The translations under genes and the position numbers were made by a program. Of a DNA stretch of 64,000 nucleotides, positions 34,230 to 42,852 are shown piece by piece. Numbering within the stretch: position 1 is the first letter of the stretch; each line of letters opens with the position of its first letter. The stretch lies in assembly GCA_002307725.1 (NCBI GenBank), contig DBUB01000002.1, forward strand, positions 610,837 through 674,836. The letters are read 5' to 3'. The notes beneath the pieces were generated by a model, which ran no database searches, had not been told where the DNA came from, and was given only the letters and a program-made list of their open reading frames with translations. Source of the DNA: Alphaproteobacteria bacterium UBA1301 (GTDB lineage: Bacteria; Pseudomonadota; Alphaproteobacteria; Micropepsales; Micropepsaceae).

Positions 34230-35368
34230 TGTCGATGCGCATGATGTGGAGGAAGGTTCTCTTGAGCAGTATTTGTGCAGCCGGTGTAATGACGGCCGGA
34301 GCCCTTGCGGCCACCCGCGCCGAATTCGGAAAACTGCCGGACGGACGCCGTGTCGAAGCCGTGACGCTGACGAATGGCGCCGGTGTGTCGGTAAAGATCA
34401 TCGCCTACGGCGCCGCGATCCAGTCCGTGGTTACGCCGGATCGTGACGGCAAGCCGGCGGACATTACGCTCGCCTATGGCGACATGCGCGGCTATCTGGA
34501 TAACCCGCAATACTTCGGCGCCACGGTGGGCCGTTATGCCAATCGCATCGCCAAAGGTCGCTTCGTTCTCGACGGCAAGACCTATCAGTTGCCGGTCAAC
34601 AACGGCGCCAATTCTCTCCACGGCGGTACCGCCGGTTTCGACAAGGTGCTTTGGCACGTCGATGCAGTCGGCAAGGCCAACGTCACGCTCTCTTATGTCA
34701 GTCCGGACGGCGATCAGGGTTATCCCGGCAAGCTGACCGCCAAGGCGGTCTATTCGCTCGACGAGAGCAACCAGCTGACCGTCGAATATACTGCCAAGAC
34801 CGACAAGGCGACGGTCGTCAATCTCACCAATCACGCCTATTGGAATCTGTCGGGCGAAGGCTCAGGCAGCATCATGGACCAGGTGCTGACGATCCCCGGC
34901 GGCGAAACGACCCCGGTCGATGCCGGATTGATTCCGACCGGCGAATTCACTCCCGTCGCTGGAACGCCATTCGATTTCCGCGTCGGCAAGCCGATCGGGC
35001 GCGATGTCCGCGACGGGCATTCGCAGCAGCTTCTGTTCGGCAAGGGCTTCGACCACAACTGGGTGATCGGCCGTGCGCCGGTCGCCAAGCCGCGTCTGGT
35101 TGCGAAGGTCGAAGACCTCAAATCGGGCCGAATTTTGGAAATCTCATCGACCATGCCGGGCGTGCAATTCTATTCCGGCAATTTCCTCGACGGCACGGTG
35201 GTCGGCAAATCCGGTCATAGTTATCGCCAAGGCGATGCCTTCGCGCTCGAGCCTCAGCTTTTCCCGGACACCCCCAATCATCCGGAATTCGGTTCCGCCC
35301 GTCTCGAGCCTGGGCGCGAGTACCATCACACCATCATTTACCGGTTTGCCGTCAACAAGACGCGCTGA
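34229..35368 (+). CDS. galM: Exported aldose 1-epimerase
   Basis: A 379-residue mutarotase interconverting alpha and beta anomers of sugars. Catalytic features are visible: NSLHGGTAGFDKVLW with the substrate histidine, LTNHAYWNLSGEGSG with the general-acid histidine, and FALEPQLFPDTPNHPEF with the glutamate base. A cleavable signal sequence (KVLLSSICAAGVMTAGALA) sends it to the periplasm, unlike cytoplasmic GalM of E. coli. It would speed anomer conversion of released pentoses or hexoses before uptake. It is coupled to the upstream gene by TAATG and precedes the GH5-like gene by 14 bases. Confidence 0.95.
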   Translation: MSMRMMWRKVLLSSICAAGVMTAGALAATRAEFGKLPDGRRVEAVTLTNGAGVSVKIIAYGAAIQSVVTPDRDGKPADITLAYGDMRGYLDNPQYFGATVGRYANRIAKGRFVLDGKTYQLPVNNGANSLHGGTAGFDKVLWHVDAVGKANVTLSYVSPDGDQGYPGKLTAKAVYSLDESNQLTVEYTAKTDKATVVNLTNHAYWNLSGEGSGSIMDQVLTIPGGETTPVDAGLIPTGEFTPVAGTPFDFRVGKPIGRDVRDGHSQQLLFGKGFDHNWVIGRAPVAKPRLVAKVEDLKSGRILEISSTMPGVQFYSGNFLDGTVVGKSGHSYRQGDAFALEPQLFPDTPNHPEFGSARLEPGREYHHTIIYRFAVNKTR

Positions 35369-35382
35369 GTACGGGAGTTTAT

Positions 35383-36528
35383 ATGAAACGAGTTATCTCC
35401 ATTCTGGCCGTTGCAACGCTGTTTGCGGTTCAGGCGTCCGCCGCTGATCTGGAGCGCTGGTCGCCCGCTGAGGCCAATACCTGGTACGCGGCGCAGCCTT
35501 GGGTTCTCGGCAGCAATTATCTGCCGGCCAGTGCCATCAACGAACTAGAGATGTGGCAGGCAGCGACCTTCGATCCCAAGCGCATCGACGTCGAGCTCGG
35601 TTGGGCCGAAGGCCTCGGCATGAACACCATGCGTGTTTTCCTGCACGATCAGTTATGGAGGGAAGACCCGAAGGGCTTCGCCAAGCGCATCGACACGTTT
35701 CTGGCGATTGCCGCCAAGCACCATATCAAGCCGCTTTTCGTGCTGTTCGATTCCTGCTGGGATCCGAACCCGAAGCTGGGGCCGCAGCATCCGCCGATCC
35801 CGGGCGTGCACAATTCCGGCTGGGTGCAGTCGCCCGGCACCAAGGCGCTCGATAATCCGGCAGAGGAGGGACGGCTCGAAGCTTATGTGAAGGGCATCGT
35901 TGGCCGCTTTGCTGCCGACAATCGTATCCTGGCCTGGGACGTCTGGAACGAGCCGGACAACGAAGGCGGCGGCAACTACCAGGCCGAAGAGTCCAAGCAG
36001 AAAGTTCAGCGCGTTGCCGTGCTGCTGCCCAAAGTATTCGCCTGGGCGCGCAGCGTGAAGCCGAAGCAGCCGCTGACATCCGGCATCTGGCACAACGAGA
36101 ACTGGGACAAGCTCGCCGGCCTCAACACGGTGGAAAAGACGCAGCTCGAGCAATCCGACGTCATCACCTTCCACGATTACGGCTGGCCGGAATCCTTTGC
36201 CGGACGGGTCGCAGCGCTCAAGACTTACGGCCGCCCGGTCATCTGCACCGAATACATGGCGCGCGGCAACGGCTCGACCTTCGACGGCGATCTGCCGATC
36301 GCCAAGCGCGCCAATGTCGGCATGGTCAATTGGGGTTTCGTCAACGGCAAGTCGCAGACTCATCTGCCATGGGATTCCTGGAAGCGGCCCTATGTGGATA
36401 TGCAGCCGCAAGTCTGGTTCCACGATATTCTGTACCAGGACGGCAAGCCGTACCGCCAAGCGGAAGCTGACATGTTGAAGGCGTTCAGCGCGGCGCCCAA
36501 GGGCGTGGTCCCGGCAGACGGCAAATAA
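35383..36528 (+). CDS. Secreted (beta/alpha)8 glycoside hydrolase, GH5-like
   Basis: A 381-residue exported enzyme with signal peptide MKRVISILAVATLFAVQASAA. It is a TIM barrel of clan GH-A: LGMNTMRVFLHDQLW, ILAWDVWNEPDNEGGG carries the acid/base Glu, VITFHDYGWPE, and VICTEYMARGNGS carries the nucleophile Glu. The family number is uncertain; related proteins are often annotated as cellulase-like or 1,4-beta-xylanase. The WGFVNGKSQTHLPWDSW segment is shared by those. It is preceded by a GGGAG site and sits inside the locus between the epimerase and the GH43 gene. Confidence 0.88.
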   Translation: MKRVISILAVATLFAVQASAADLERWSPAEANTWYAAQPWVLGSNYLPASAINELEMWQAATFDPKRIDVELGWAEGLGMNTMRVFLHDQLWREDPKGFAKRIDTFLAIAAKHHIKPLFVLFDSCWDPNPKLGPQHPPIPGVHNSGWVQSPGTKALDNPAEEGRLEAYVKGIVGRFAADNRILAWDVWNEPDNEGGGNYQAEESKQKVQRVAVLLPKVFAWARSVKPKQPLTSGIWHNENWDKLAGLNTVEKTQLEQSDVITFHDYGWPESFAGRVAALKTYGRPVICTEYMARGNGSTFDGDLPIAKRANVGMVNWGFVNGKSQTHLPWDSWKRPYVDMQPQVWFHDILYQDGKPYRQAEADMLKAFSAAPKGVVPADGK

Positions 36529-36552
36529 ACCGGTTTAAAATTGAGGAATGCG

Positions 36553-37620
36553 ATGCGGCCCGGTCTTTGGCTTGCAGCGCTGGTGATGATTGCACTTTCC
36601 GGTCCGGCTGGTGCGCAACCGGCGACGTTCGTGAACCCGCTTCTGAAGTCCGGTCCCGATCCCTGGGTCACGGCCGACGGCGGCCATTACTATTATACCA
36701 ACACGCTCGGCAATCGGCTCCAGATCTGGAAGACCAAGGACATCACCCAGCTCGGCCGCGCGGAAACGAAAGTGGTGTGGCGGGCGCCGTTGTCCGGTCC
36801 GAATTCGGCGGCGGTGTGGGCGCCCGAACTGCATCGCATCGCCGGCACGTGGTACATGTATTATACGGCGGCGGATAAGGCGTTCAACGACGACGCCCAC
36901 CGCCATATCTTCGTGCTCGAAAACGACGCCGCCGATCCGTTGACCGGCCGCTGGATCGATCGCGGCATGCTGAAGACGGACTATACCGGCATCGACGGCA
37001 CGGTGTTCGAGGACGGCGGCAAACTCTATTTCGCCTATTCGGCCTATGTCGGGCCGGATAGCCATCTCATCCTCACTGAGATGCGGACACCGTGGGAGCT
37101 TGCCACCAAGCAGGTCGACATCGCCGCGCCGACCTACGATTGGGAAAAACGAGGCGGCCGCCAGATCCTGGAAGGCCCGGAATTTCTCAGAGGACCAAAC
37201 GGCGAGCGCTTCCTGGTCTATTCCGCCAGTGCTTGCTGGTCGGACGATTATGCCCTTGGCATGCTGACAGCGGCACCGGACGCCGATCTCACGAATCCGG
37301 CGTCTTGGGTGAAATCACCGTCGCCGGTGTTTCGCCAATCGGCAGCAACCAGCGTCTTTGCACCCGGCCACAACGCCTTCTTCAAATCGCCGGACGGCAC
37401 CGAGGACTGGATCATCTATCACGCCAATTCCGGACCCGGTATGGGCTGCACCAAGCGGCGGTCGCCGCGGATTCAGAAATTTATTTGGACGGCATCGGGT
37501 AAGCCGTTGTTCGGCGAGCCGGTCCCCAGCGGCACCCCGTTACCGGTGCCGTCCAATCGCTCGGCGGCTCGATCGTGTCGGGGGTCTATCGCAGCGGCGA
37601 AATATTGCCGCGGGAATTAG
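36553..37620 (+). CDS. Secreted GH43 family hydrolase, altered C-terminus
   Basis: A 355-residue five-bladed propeller hydrolase. It has a signal peptide ending near GPAGAQP, the catalytic base Asp in LLKSGPDPWVTADGGHYYY, the pKa-modulating Asp in YTGIDGTVFEDGGKLYFAY and the acid Glu in ILEGPEFLRGPNG. GH43 enzymes of this type are arabinofuranosidases or xylosidases. The last 22 residues (from about SNRSAARSCRG) read a gntR remnant out of frame, so the native stop was lost in a deletion; the propeller itself looks complete to TPLPVPS. The ATG at 36553 is preferred to a TTG at 36541 because GAGG lies just before it. Confidence 0.88.
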   Translation: MRPGLWLAALVMIALSGPAGAQPATFVNPLLKSGPDPWVTADGGHYYYTNTLGNRLQIWKTKDITQLGRAETKVVWRAPLSGPNSAAVWAPELHRIAGTWYMYYTAADKAFNDDAHRHIFVLENDAADPLTGRWIDRGMLKTDYTGIDGTVFEDGGKLYFAYSAYVGPDSHLILTEMRTPWELATKQVDIAAPTYDWEKRGGRQILEGPEFLRGPNGERFLVYSASACWSDDYALGMLTAAPDADLTNPASWVKSPSPVFRQSAATSVFAPGHNAFFKSPDGTEDWIIYHANSGPGMGCTKRRSPRIQKFIWTASGKPLFGEPVPSGTPLPVPSNRSAARSCRGSIAAAKYCRGN

Positions 37621-37930
37621 TCCTGCGCGGGCAATTTGGCGTCTCGCGGGTGATCCTGCGCGAGGCGATGAAAGTCCTGACGGCGAAAGGCCTTTGGGCC
37701 GCAAGAGGACTGGAACCTGTTCGATCCCGACGTGTTGCTGTGGCTATTGCAGCGCAGCCATTCCGTGCCGGTGTTCCGTGATCTGACGCAAATGCGCTTG
37801 GCGCTCGAACCGGAGGCGTCGGCGTTGGCGGCAGTGGCGAGAACGCCGGAACAGAAACGCTCCATCCAGTGTGCTGCGGCGGCTATCGCGGCGTGCGGCG
37901 CGAACGAAGCCCGTCTGGCCCTAGTGCGCG
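37545..37930 (+). pseudogene. Broken gntR/fadR-type regulator gene
   Basis: Two frames together give a GntR-family regulator. The first (37545 on) reads GGSIVSGVYRSGEILPRE, then FGVSRVILREAMKVLTAKGL, a GntR winged helix. It is then disrupted, and a second frame reads DWNLFDPDVLLWLLQRS and FRDLTQMRLALEPEASALAAV, the FCD-domain start. The start codon and linker residues are missing and the C-terminal half is lost before about 37930. GntR regulators of this type often control sugar-acid or pentose genes, so it may once have governed the locus upstream. Confidence 0.82.
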
Positions 37931-37974
37931 GCGACAATCAAGGTGAGAGAGCAGCGTCAATCAGGATGCGAATG

Positions 37975-38035
37975 CGCCGGGGGTGGGCTGACGGAGTGAG
38001 GGCGTAGCCCGAGCGACGGCAGGCCACCCCCGGCG
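37975..38035. repeat. Perfect 12-bp inverted repeat with long loop
   Basis: CGCCGGGGGTGG (37975-37986) and CCACCCCCGGCG (38024-38035) are perfect reverse complements around a 37-base loop with a smaller internal stem. The hairpin stands between the gntR remnant and the IS21 fragment. It may mark an element end, a transcription terminator without T-run or a recombination scar. Confidence 0.5.
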
Positions 38036-38117
38036 GCGAGTTTTTCGGAACTTGTCTGGCGGTTGTGCGCGACCGGGTCAAGTTTCTTATTCATCTCAAG
38101 TTTTGAGGGATCAGAGA

Positions 38118-38463
38118 TTGCCCGGCCTCCACATCACCGACCACCAGACGAGGCTATATATGAGTTTCCGACAGACCCACGACACCACCGTTGCTGCCGC
38201 CAAAGCGGGCTTTTCGCCGGCGAGCGGCTTCCGGATCGAGCACAATCCGCGCCTGCCATCGCAGAAGAAGGTTCCCCGCAGCCGGCGGCGGCCCGATCCC
38301 CTCGCCGAAGTATGGGACGGCGAGATCGTGCCGATCCTGAAGGCGGCGCCCGGCATCCGGGCCATTGCGGTTCTCGAGGAGATCCGGCGGCGCCATCCCG
38401 AGATCTGCCTCGGCATCCGGCGCACGCTGGAGCGGCGCATGCGGTCTTGGCGGGCGCTGTTTG
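38118..38463 (+). mobile_element. 5' fragment of an IS21-family transposase gene (istA)
   Basis: From a TTG at 38118 the frame reads PGLHITDHQTRLYMSFRQT, then AAAKAGFSPASGFRIE, PRLPSQKKVPRSRRRPDP and RRTLERRMRSWRALFG. This is the DNA-binding N-terminus of IS21-type IstA transposases. It breaks off at about 38460, where the DNA becomes the truncated integrase read on the other strand. The DDE catalytic region, istB and the right end are gone. Upstream bases 38063-38117 may include the left inverted repeat. Confidence 0.88.
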
Positions 38464-38714
38464 GCAGAGGAGGGATCGATCCTGTCCGCCAGCATTTTCT
38501 TGGCCACGGCCCGCTTTTCGCGGGCCTCGGCGAGGGAGGTTTCGGGATAGACCCCGCAAGCCAACCGCTTTTCTTTGCCCAGGAAGCGATATTTCAGCCG
38601 CCAATACCGGCCGTCGCTGGGAACGACCTCTAAATACAGGCCGCCGCTGTCAGCCTTTCTATACGGCTTGGCCTTGGGGCGGGCATTCTTGCAGGCGGTG
38701 TCGGTGAGGGGCAT
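38459..38714 (-). pseudogene. Truncated P4-type integrase (N-terminal part only)
   Basis: From ATG 38714 the frame reads MPLTDTACKNARPKAKPYRK, LYLEVVPSDGRYWRLKYRF and YPETSLAEAREKRAVAKKML, matching the intact integrase at 58235-59458 residue by residue (DUF4102 arm-binding domain). It stops matching after DPSSAKQ, where the IS21 fragment begins. The catalytic core with Arg, HxxR and Tyr is absent. It is the remnant of a related island that used the same tRNA site. Confidence 0.93.
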
Positions 38715-38769
38715 GGGGGCATTTTTCCTCTGCCGGATTTCACAGATGCCCTCGAAATGCCCCCAGCCA

Positions 38770-38892
38770 GTCAGGATGCCAGGAAACGTCGTTGGACAGC
38801 ACGGAGCATAATATGCCCGTTTTTATTGGGTTTTTGAAGGGGTTTCGAGATGTGGTGGGACGTGCTGGGAAAGTAAACTGGCGCCGGAGGGA
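38770..38892 (+). repeat. Left direct repeat / att-like end of island
   Basis: About 122 bases nearly identical (about 90%) to 59517-59641. The shared block includes ATAATATGCCCGTTTTTATT, GAGATGTGGTGGGACGTGCT and AAACTGGCG. It ends in CCGGAGGGA, which corresponds to the 3' end of tRNA-Ser with a three-base deletion. With the adjoining integrase fragments, the homologous segments extend to over 400 bases on each side. Confidence 0.85.
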
Positions 38893-39079
38893 GCCATAAG
38901 TGCCTTGCAACACACTGTAATATAAAGACTATTTAGTTTTTGAATTTCTGAGATGCCCCCAAATGTGCCCCCACTTTTCATTTTGTCGCGGTCGGAGAGG
39001 TGGGTAATGCCTCTTCCGTTCGCCCTCTGATTTGTAATTTCGTCCATCCGGGTGTCACTCTGTCCGTCGGCAGGGGAAT

Positions 39080-42000
39080 ATGCAGCTCATCACGAATTTT
39101 GGCTTTCTGAACAAGGACCACACCCGACTGGCGACGCTTGGGGTGCTCGCCGAGCGCTACTTCCGCGATGACCCCTGCACGTCCATCTTCAAGGTTCGCC
39201 AGTTTGCGGAGTTGCTTTGTAAGATTGTTGCGGCCCGCCACGCCTCCTATCTTGATGACCGGGAAACCTTTGAGGCGACGCTCCGGCGCCTGTCTTTTGA
39301 AAACATCCTACCGCCCGATGTGGCGCGGTTGTTCCATGTCGTGCGGAAGGCAGGGAATGCGGCTGCCCATGAAGCCGCAGGAACCTATGCTGAGGCACTG
39401 TCCGCACTGAAGATTGCGCGGGAACTCGGTGTCTGGTTCCATCGGGTTTACGCAGGCCAGCCGAATTTCAAGCCTGGGGCGTTCATCCCCCCACCAGAAC
39501 CAGTTGATGCCTCGGCCAGCCTAAAAGCCGAAATCGCCGACCTGACGAAGAAGCTCGCCGACAGCGAAGATACAGCAGCGCGAGCGCATCGCGTGGCCGA
39601 AGAACAGGCCAAGGCACGTGAGACGGCGGAACAGCGGCTGGCCCGGGAAGCCGAGGAAAAGGCGGTCTGGGAAAAGCTCGCCGCCGAAACCGAAGCCGAA
39701 AAGAACGACATCGCCGCCCGCTTGGCCGCGCTGCAGGCAGCCGCCACAGCCGCGCCACCAGCAGAATCCCTTGCCCTGGTTCAAGCGGGGCAAAAAGAAG
39801 CGTCGCATATCGTTCTGGACGAAGCTGCGACCCGCACGCTGATCGACCAGCAATTGCGAGACGCAGGTTGGGAAGCTGATACCGAGACTGTGCGCTACAA
39901 AGCCGGTGTGCGCCCCGCGAAGGGACGGAATCTCGCCATTGCCGAATGGCCTACTGCCAGCGGCCCGGCCGATTATGCGTTGTTTGTGGGTCTGACGCTG
40001 GTTGCCGTTGTTGAAGCGAAGCGCCGCAACAAAAGCGTATCCAGCGCCTTGGGGCAGGCAGAGCGTTACGCCATCGGGTTCAAGGCAGACGACAGCTTTA
40101 GCTTTGCCGGTGGACCGTGGGGGCATTTCAAAGTGCCCTTCGTTTTTTCCGCCAATGGCCGTCCCTTCCTGAAGCAGATCGAAACCGAAAGCGGTGTCTG
40201 GTTCCGCGATACCCGGCGCCCCACCAATCTCAGCCGCGCCTTGCTGGCATGGCCGACGCCGCTGGGTTTGACTGGGCAGTTAGAACAGGATCAGGACAAG
40301 GCTGAAGAGGCCCTGAAAGACCTGCCATTCAATTTCGGGTTTCCACTCCGCGAGTATCAGCAGGCAGCCATTCTGGCAGTTGAAAAGGCATTGGCCGATG
40401 GCCGCCGCAACATGCTAATTGCGATGGCAACGGGCACGGGCAAAACCAAGCTCTCCATTGCCATGCTGTACCGCCTGCTGGCCACCAAACGCTTCCGGCG
40501 CATTTGTTTCGTGGTGGACCGCTCTGCCTTGGGCGATCAGGCGGAGGACGATTTTCGAACTACCAAGATCGTATCGGGCAAAGCCTTCGCTGACATATTC
40601 GGGCTGAAGGCGTTGGAGGATGTGGCCCCGGAAACCGAAACCAAGGTCCACATTTGCACCATTCAGGGCTTGGTCAAGCGGGTCCTATATGCCGACGATC
40701 CGGGAGACGCTCCACCGGTGGACCAATATGACTTGATCGTCGTGGACGAATGCCACCGCGGTTATCTCTTAGACCGGGAAATGTCGGATTCGGAGTTGAG
40801 CTTCCGAAACCAGGATGACTACGTTTCGAAATACAGGCGCGTGCTGGAGTATTTCGATGCCGTGAAAATCGGCCTGACCGCCACGCCCGCACTCCACACC
40901 GTGCAAATCTTCGGCGAGCCGATCTTCAAATACTCCTATCGCGACGCCGTGGTGGAAGGCTTCTTGAACGATCACGAGCCGCCGGTTCGCATGACGACAG
41001 CGCTGGCCAAAGCGGGCATTGTATTCAAGAAGGACGAACAGCTCGACATATTCGATACCAAGACCGGAGAGGTAGTAGAATCCTTCGCGCCGGACGAAAT
41101 TTCGTTTGAGGTGGAGGAGTTCAATAAGAAGGTCATCACGCGCGATTTCAACCGCGTCGTTGCAGAAGAACTCGCCAAGCAAATCGACCCGACCTTTGGC
41201 AAAACCCTCGTGTTTGCCGTCACGGATGCCCATGCGGACATCGTAGTCGACGAGCTCAAGAAAGCGTTTGCCGCTCAATATGGCGAAATCGATAACGACG
41301 CCATCTGCAAGATTACGGGCAGTGTGGATCGCCCCAAGAAGCTGATCCGCTCTTACCGCAATGACACCAATCCGCGGATTGCTGTGACGGTTGATCTGTT
41401 GACGACCGGCATAGACATCCCTTCCATCGTCAATTTGGTATTTCTCAGACGCGTCAATAGTCGCATCCTCTATGACCAGATGATCGGCCGGGCGACGCGG
41501 CTTTGCCCGGAAATCGAAAAAGGGGCTTTCCGCATTTTCGACGCGGTGGATCTCTACTCTCAGCTTCAGAAGTTGACCGACATGAAGCCTGTAGTGGTCA
41601 ACCCCAAAATCTCCTTTGACCAATTGGTCAAGGATCTGTTGGTGGGAGACGGCGCGCTTTATCAGAAGGATGTGCGCGACCAATTGGCCGTAAAACTACG
41701 CCGCCGCTTGCGTCACCTTTCGGAACGCGCAAGAGCACTATTTGAAACTGTAGCGGGCGAAACGCCCGAACAGGCGCTGAAACGGCTTTTGGAAAGCGAA
41801 CCCGCTGCCGTGGCAGAGTGGCTCAAACCGCGCGCCGCTATCGGCCCAATCCTAGATTGGCAGTCCGATGACGTCGTGCCTCACTATCTGCCGATTTCTA
41901 CGCACGAAGACAGCATGGTTTCGGTCACGCGTGGTTTTGGCGATGTAGACCGGCCGGAAGATTTTCTCGACGGGTTCACAGCGTTTGTCCGCGCAAATGT

Positions 42001-42457
42001 TAATGCCGTTGCTGCACTCACGGTTGTTGTTCAGCGCCCTCGCGAACTGACCCGCCAAAGTTTGATTGAATTGCGCCGGGTCCTCGATGCGGAGGGATTT
42101 TCCGAAGCGAGCCTGCATCGCGCCTGGGCCGATGCCAAGAATGTCGATATTGCCGCATCGATTATCGGCTATGTCCGCCAAGCCGCTTTGGGTGATCCTT
42201 TGGTGCCCTATACCGACCGCGTGCGGGCAGCCATTGGACGCGTGCTATCAAGCCGTGCCTGGACCGAGCCGCAAAAGAAATGGCTGCGCCGTATCGGGGA
42301 GCAGGTTGAGCGCGAAATCGTCGTAGATCGTGCCGCACTGGACCGCGACCCCTTCGCCAACGATGGTGGCTTTACCCGACTCAACAAGGTATTCGGGGGC
42401 GAGTTGGAAGCCGTGCTGGCCAACATCAATGAAGAGCTTTGGAAACGAGCTAGTTAA
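39080..42457 (+). CDS. hsdR: Type I restriction endonuclease subunit R
   Basis: An 1125-residue motor-nuclease subunit. Residues 1-130 resemble DUF4145, and 145-215 form a coiled coil. The PD-(D/E)XK nuclease is seen as D298 and E312-A-K314 (VVEAKRR). The SF2 motor has ATGTGKT (450-456), VVDECHRGY (DECH 556-559), LTATPAL and TGIDIPSIVNLVFLR with MIGRATRLCPE. The C-terminus (about 880-1125) is the EcoEI-R-type domain. All catalytic motifs look intact. It cuts unmethylated foreign DNA after translocation, together with HsdM and HsdS. The stop shares a base with the next ATG (TAATG). Ribosome site GGGGA precedes the start. Confidence 0.96.
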   Translation: MQLITNFGFLNKDHTRLATLGVLAERYFRDDPCTSIFKVRQFAELLCKIVAARHASYLDDRETFEATLRRLSFENILPPDVARLFHVVRKAGNAAAHEAAGTYAEALSALKIARELGVWFHRVYAGQPNFKPGAFIPPPEPVDASASLKAEIADLTKKLADSEDTAARAHRVAEEQAKARETAEQRLAREAEEKAVWEKLAAETEAEKNDIAARLAALQAAATAAPPAESLALVQAGQKEASHIVLDEAATRTLIDQQLRDAGWEADTETVRYKAGVRPAKGRNLAIAEWPTASGPADYALFVGLTLVAVVEAKRRNKSVSSALGQAERYAIGFKADDSFSFAGGPWGHFKVPFVFSANGRPFLKQIETESGVWFRDTRRPTNLSRALLAWPTPLGLTGQLEQDQDKAEEALKDLPFNFGFPLREYQQAAILAVEKALADGRRNMLIAMATGTGKTKLSIAMLYRLLATKRFRRICFVVDRSALGDQAEDDFRTTKIVSGKAFADIFGLKALEDVAPETETKVHICTIQGLVKRVLYADDPGDAPPVDQYDLIVVDECHRGYLLDREMSDSELSFRNQDDYVSKYRRVLEYFDAVKIGLTATPALHTVQIFGEPIFKYSYRDAVVEGFLNDHEPPVRMTTALAKAGIVFKKDEQLDIFDTKTGEVVESFAPDEISFEVEEFNKKVITRDFNRVVAEELAKQIDPTFGKTLVFAVTDAHADIVVDELKKAFAAQYGEIDNDAICKITGSVDRPKKLIRSYRNDTNPRIAVTVDLLTTGIDIPSIVNLVFLRRVNSRILYDQMIGRATRLCPEIEKGAFRIFDAVDLYSQLQKLTDMKPVVVNPKISFDQLVKDLLVGDGALYQKDVRDQLAVKLRRRLRHLSERARALFETVAGETPEQALKRLLESEPAAVAEWLKPRAAIGPILDWQSDDVVPHYLPISTHEDSMVSVTRGFGDVDRPEDFLDGFTAFVRANVNAVAALTVVVQRPRELTRQSLIELRRVLDAEGFSEASLHRAWADAKNVDIAASIIGYVRQAALGDPLVPYTDRVRAAIGRVLSSRAWTEPQKKWLRRIGEQVEREIVVDRAALDRDPFANDGGFTRLNKVFGGELEAVLANINEELWKRAS

Positions 42458-42852
42458 TGCCCCGTCTAAGACACCAAAAGCAAAAATATGCAAGTAACTG
42501 TGGGCCGACGTGCATCGCGATTATCGCTAGTACAACACAAGAGGAAGCGGGCCTGGCTGCATTTGGAGAGCACCGAACGCGCAACTGTTATACGAAGTGG
42601 CCACGTCTTCGAAAAGCATTGGGACAATTGCGTATACGAATTGCAGACCGCGCGCGCAGAGTGACCAAGTGGGAGCGGATTCCGACGCTATCAATTGTGG
42701 CGTGCAGCAAAAGCAAGAATGGGTACTGGCACTGGGTGGTTTGTTCCCCGCAGCAGGGACTGATTTATGATCCCCTCAAGCCAAAGCCAACACGTATCGA
42801 AAAAAATCGCCGCAAACCGTTTTCATATCTTTCTGTGAAACCCAAAAAATGA
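42457..42852 (+). CDS. Small papain-like (C39-like) cysteine peptidase in R-M operon
   Basis: A 131-residue protein with the layout of a C39-type cysteine peptidase. Near the start lies KQKYASNCGPTCIAIIAS with Q9 and C15 as oxyanion and nucleophile candidates. Near residue 92 a histidine occurs in GYWHWVVCS, followed by IYDPLKPKP, where D105 is the usual third member. No GG-leader transporter is nearby. It overlaps hsdR (TAATG) and hsdM (ATGA), so it is translated as part of the restriction operon. Active-site assignment is by pattern only; a non-catalytic relative is possible. Confidence 0.78.
   Translation: MPRLRHQKQKYASNCGPTCIAIIASTTQEEAGLAAFGEHRTRNCYTKWPRLRKALGQLRIRIADRARRVTKWERIPTLSIVACSKSKNGYWHWVVCSPQQGLIYDPLKPKPTRIEKNRRKPFSYLSVKPKK

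Noticed and set aside
40769..41683. 304-codon open frame opposite hsdR
   Set aside because: No motif, and hsdR in the other direction is a complete recognised protein.
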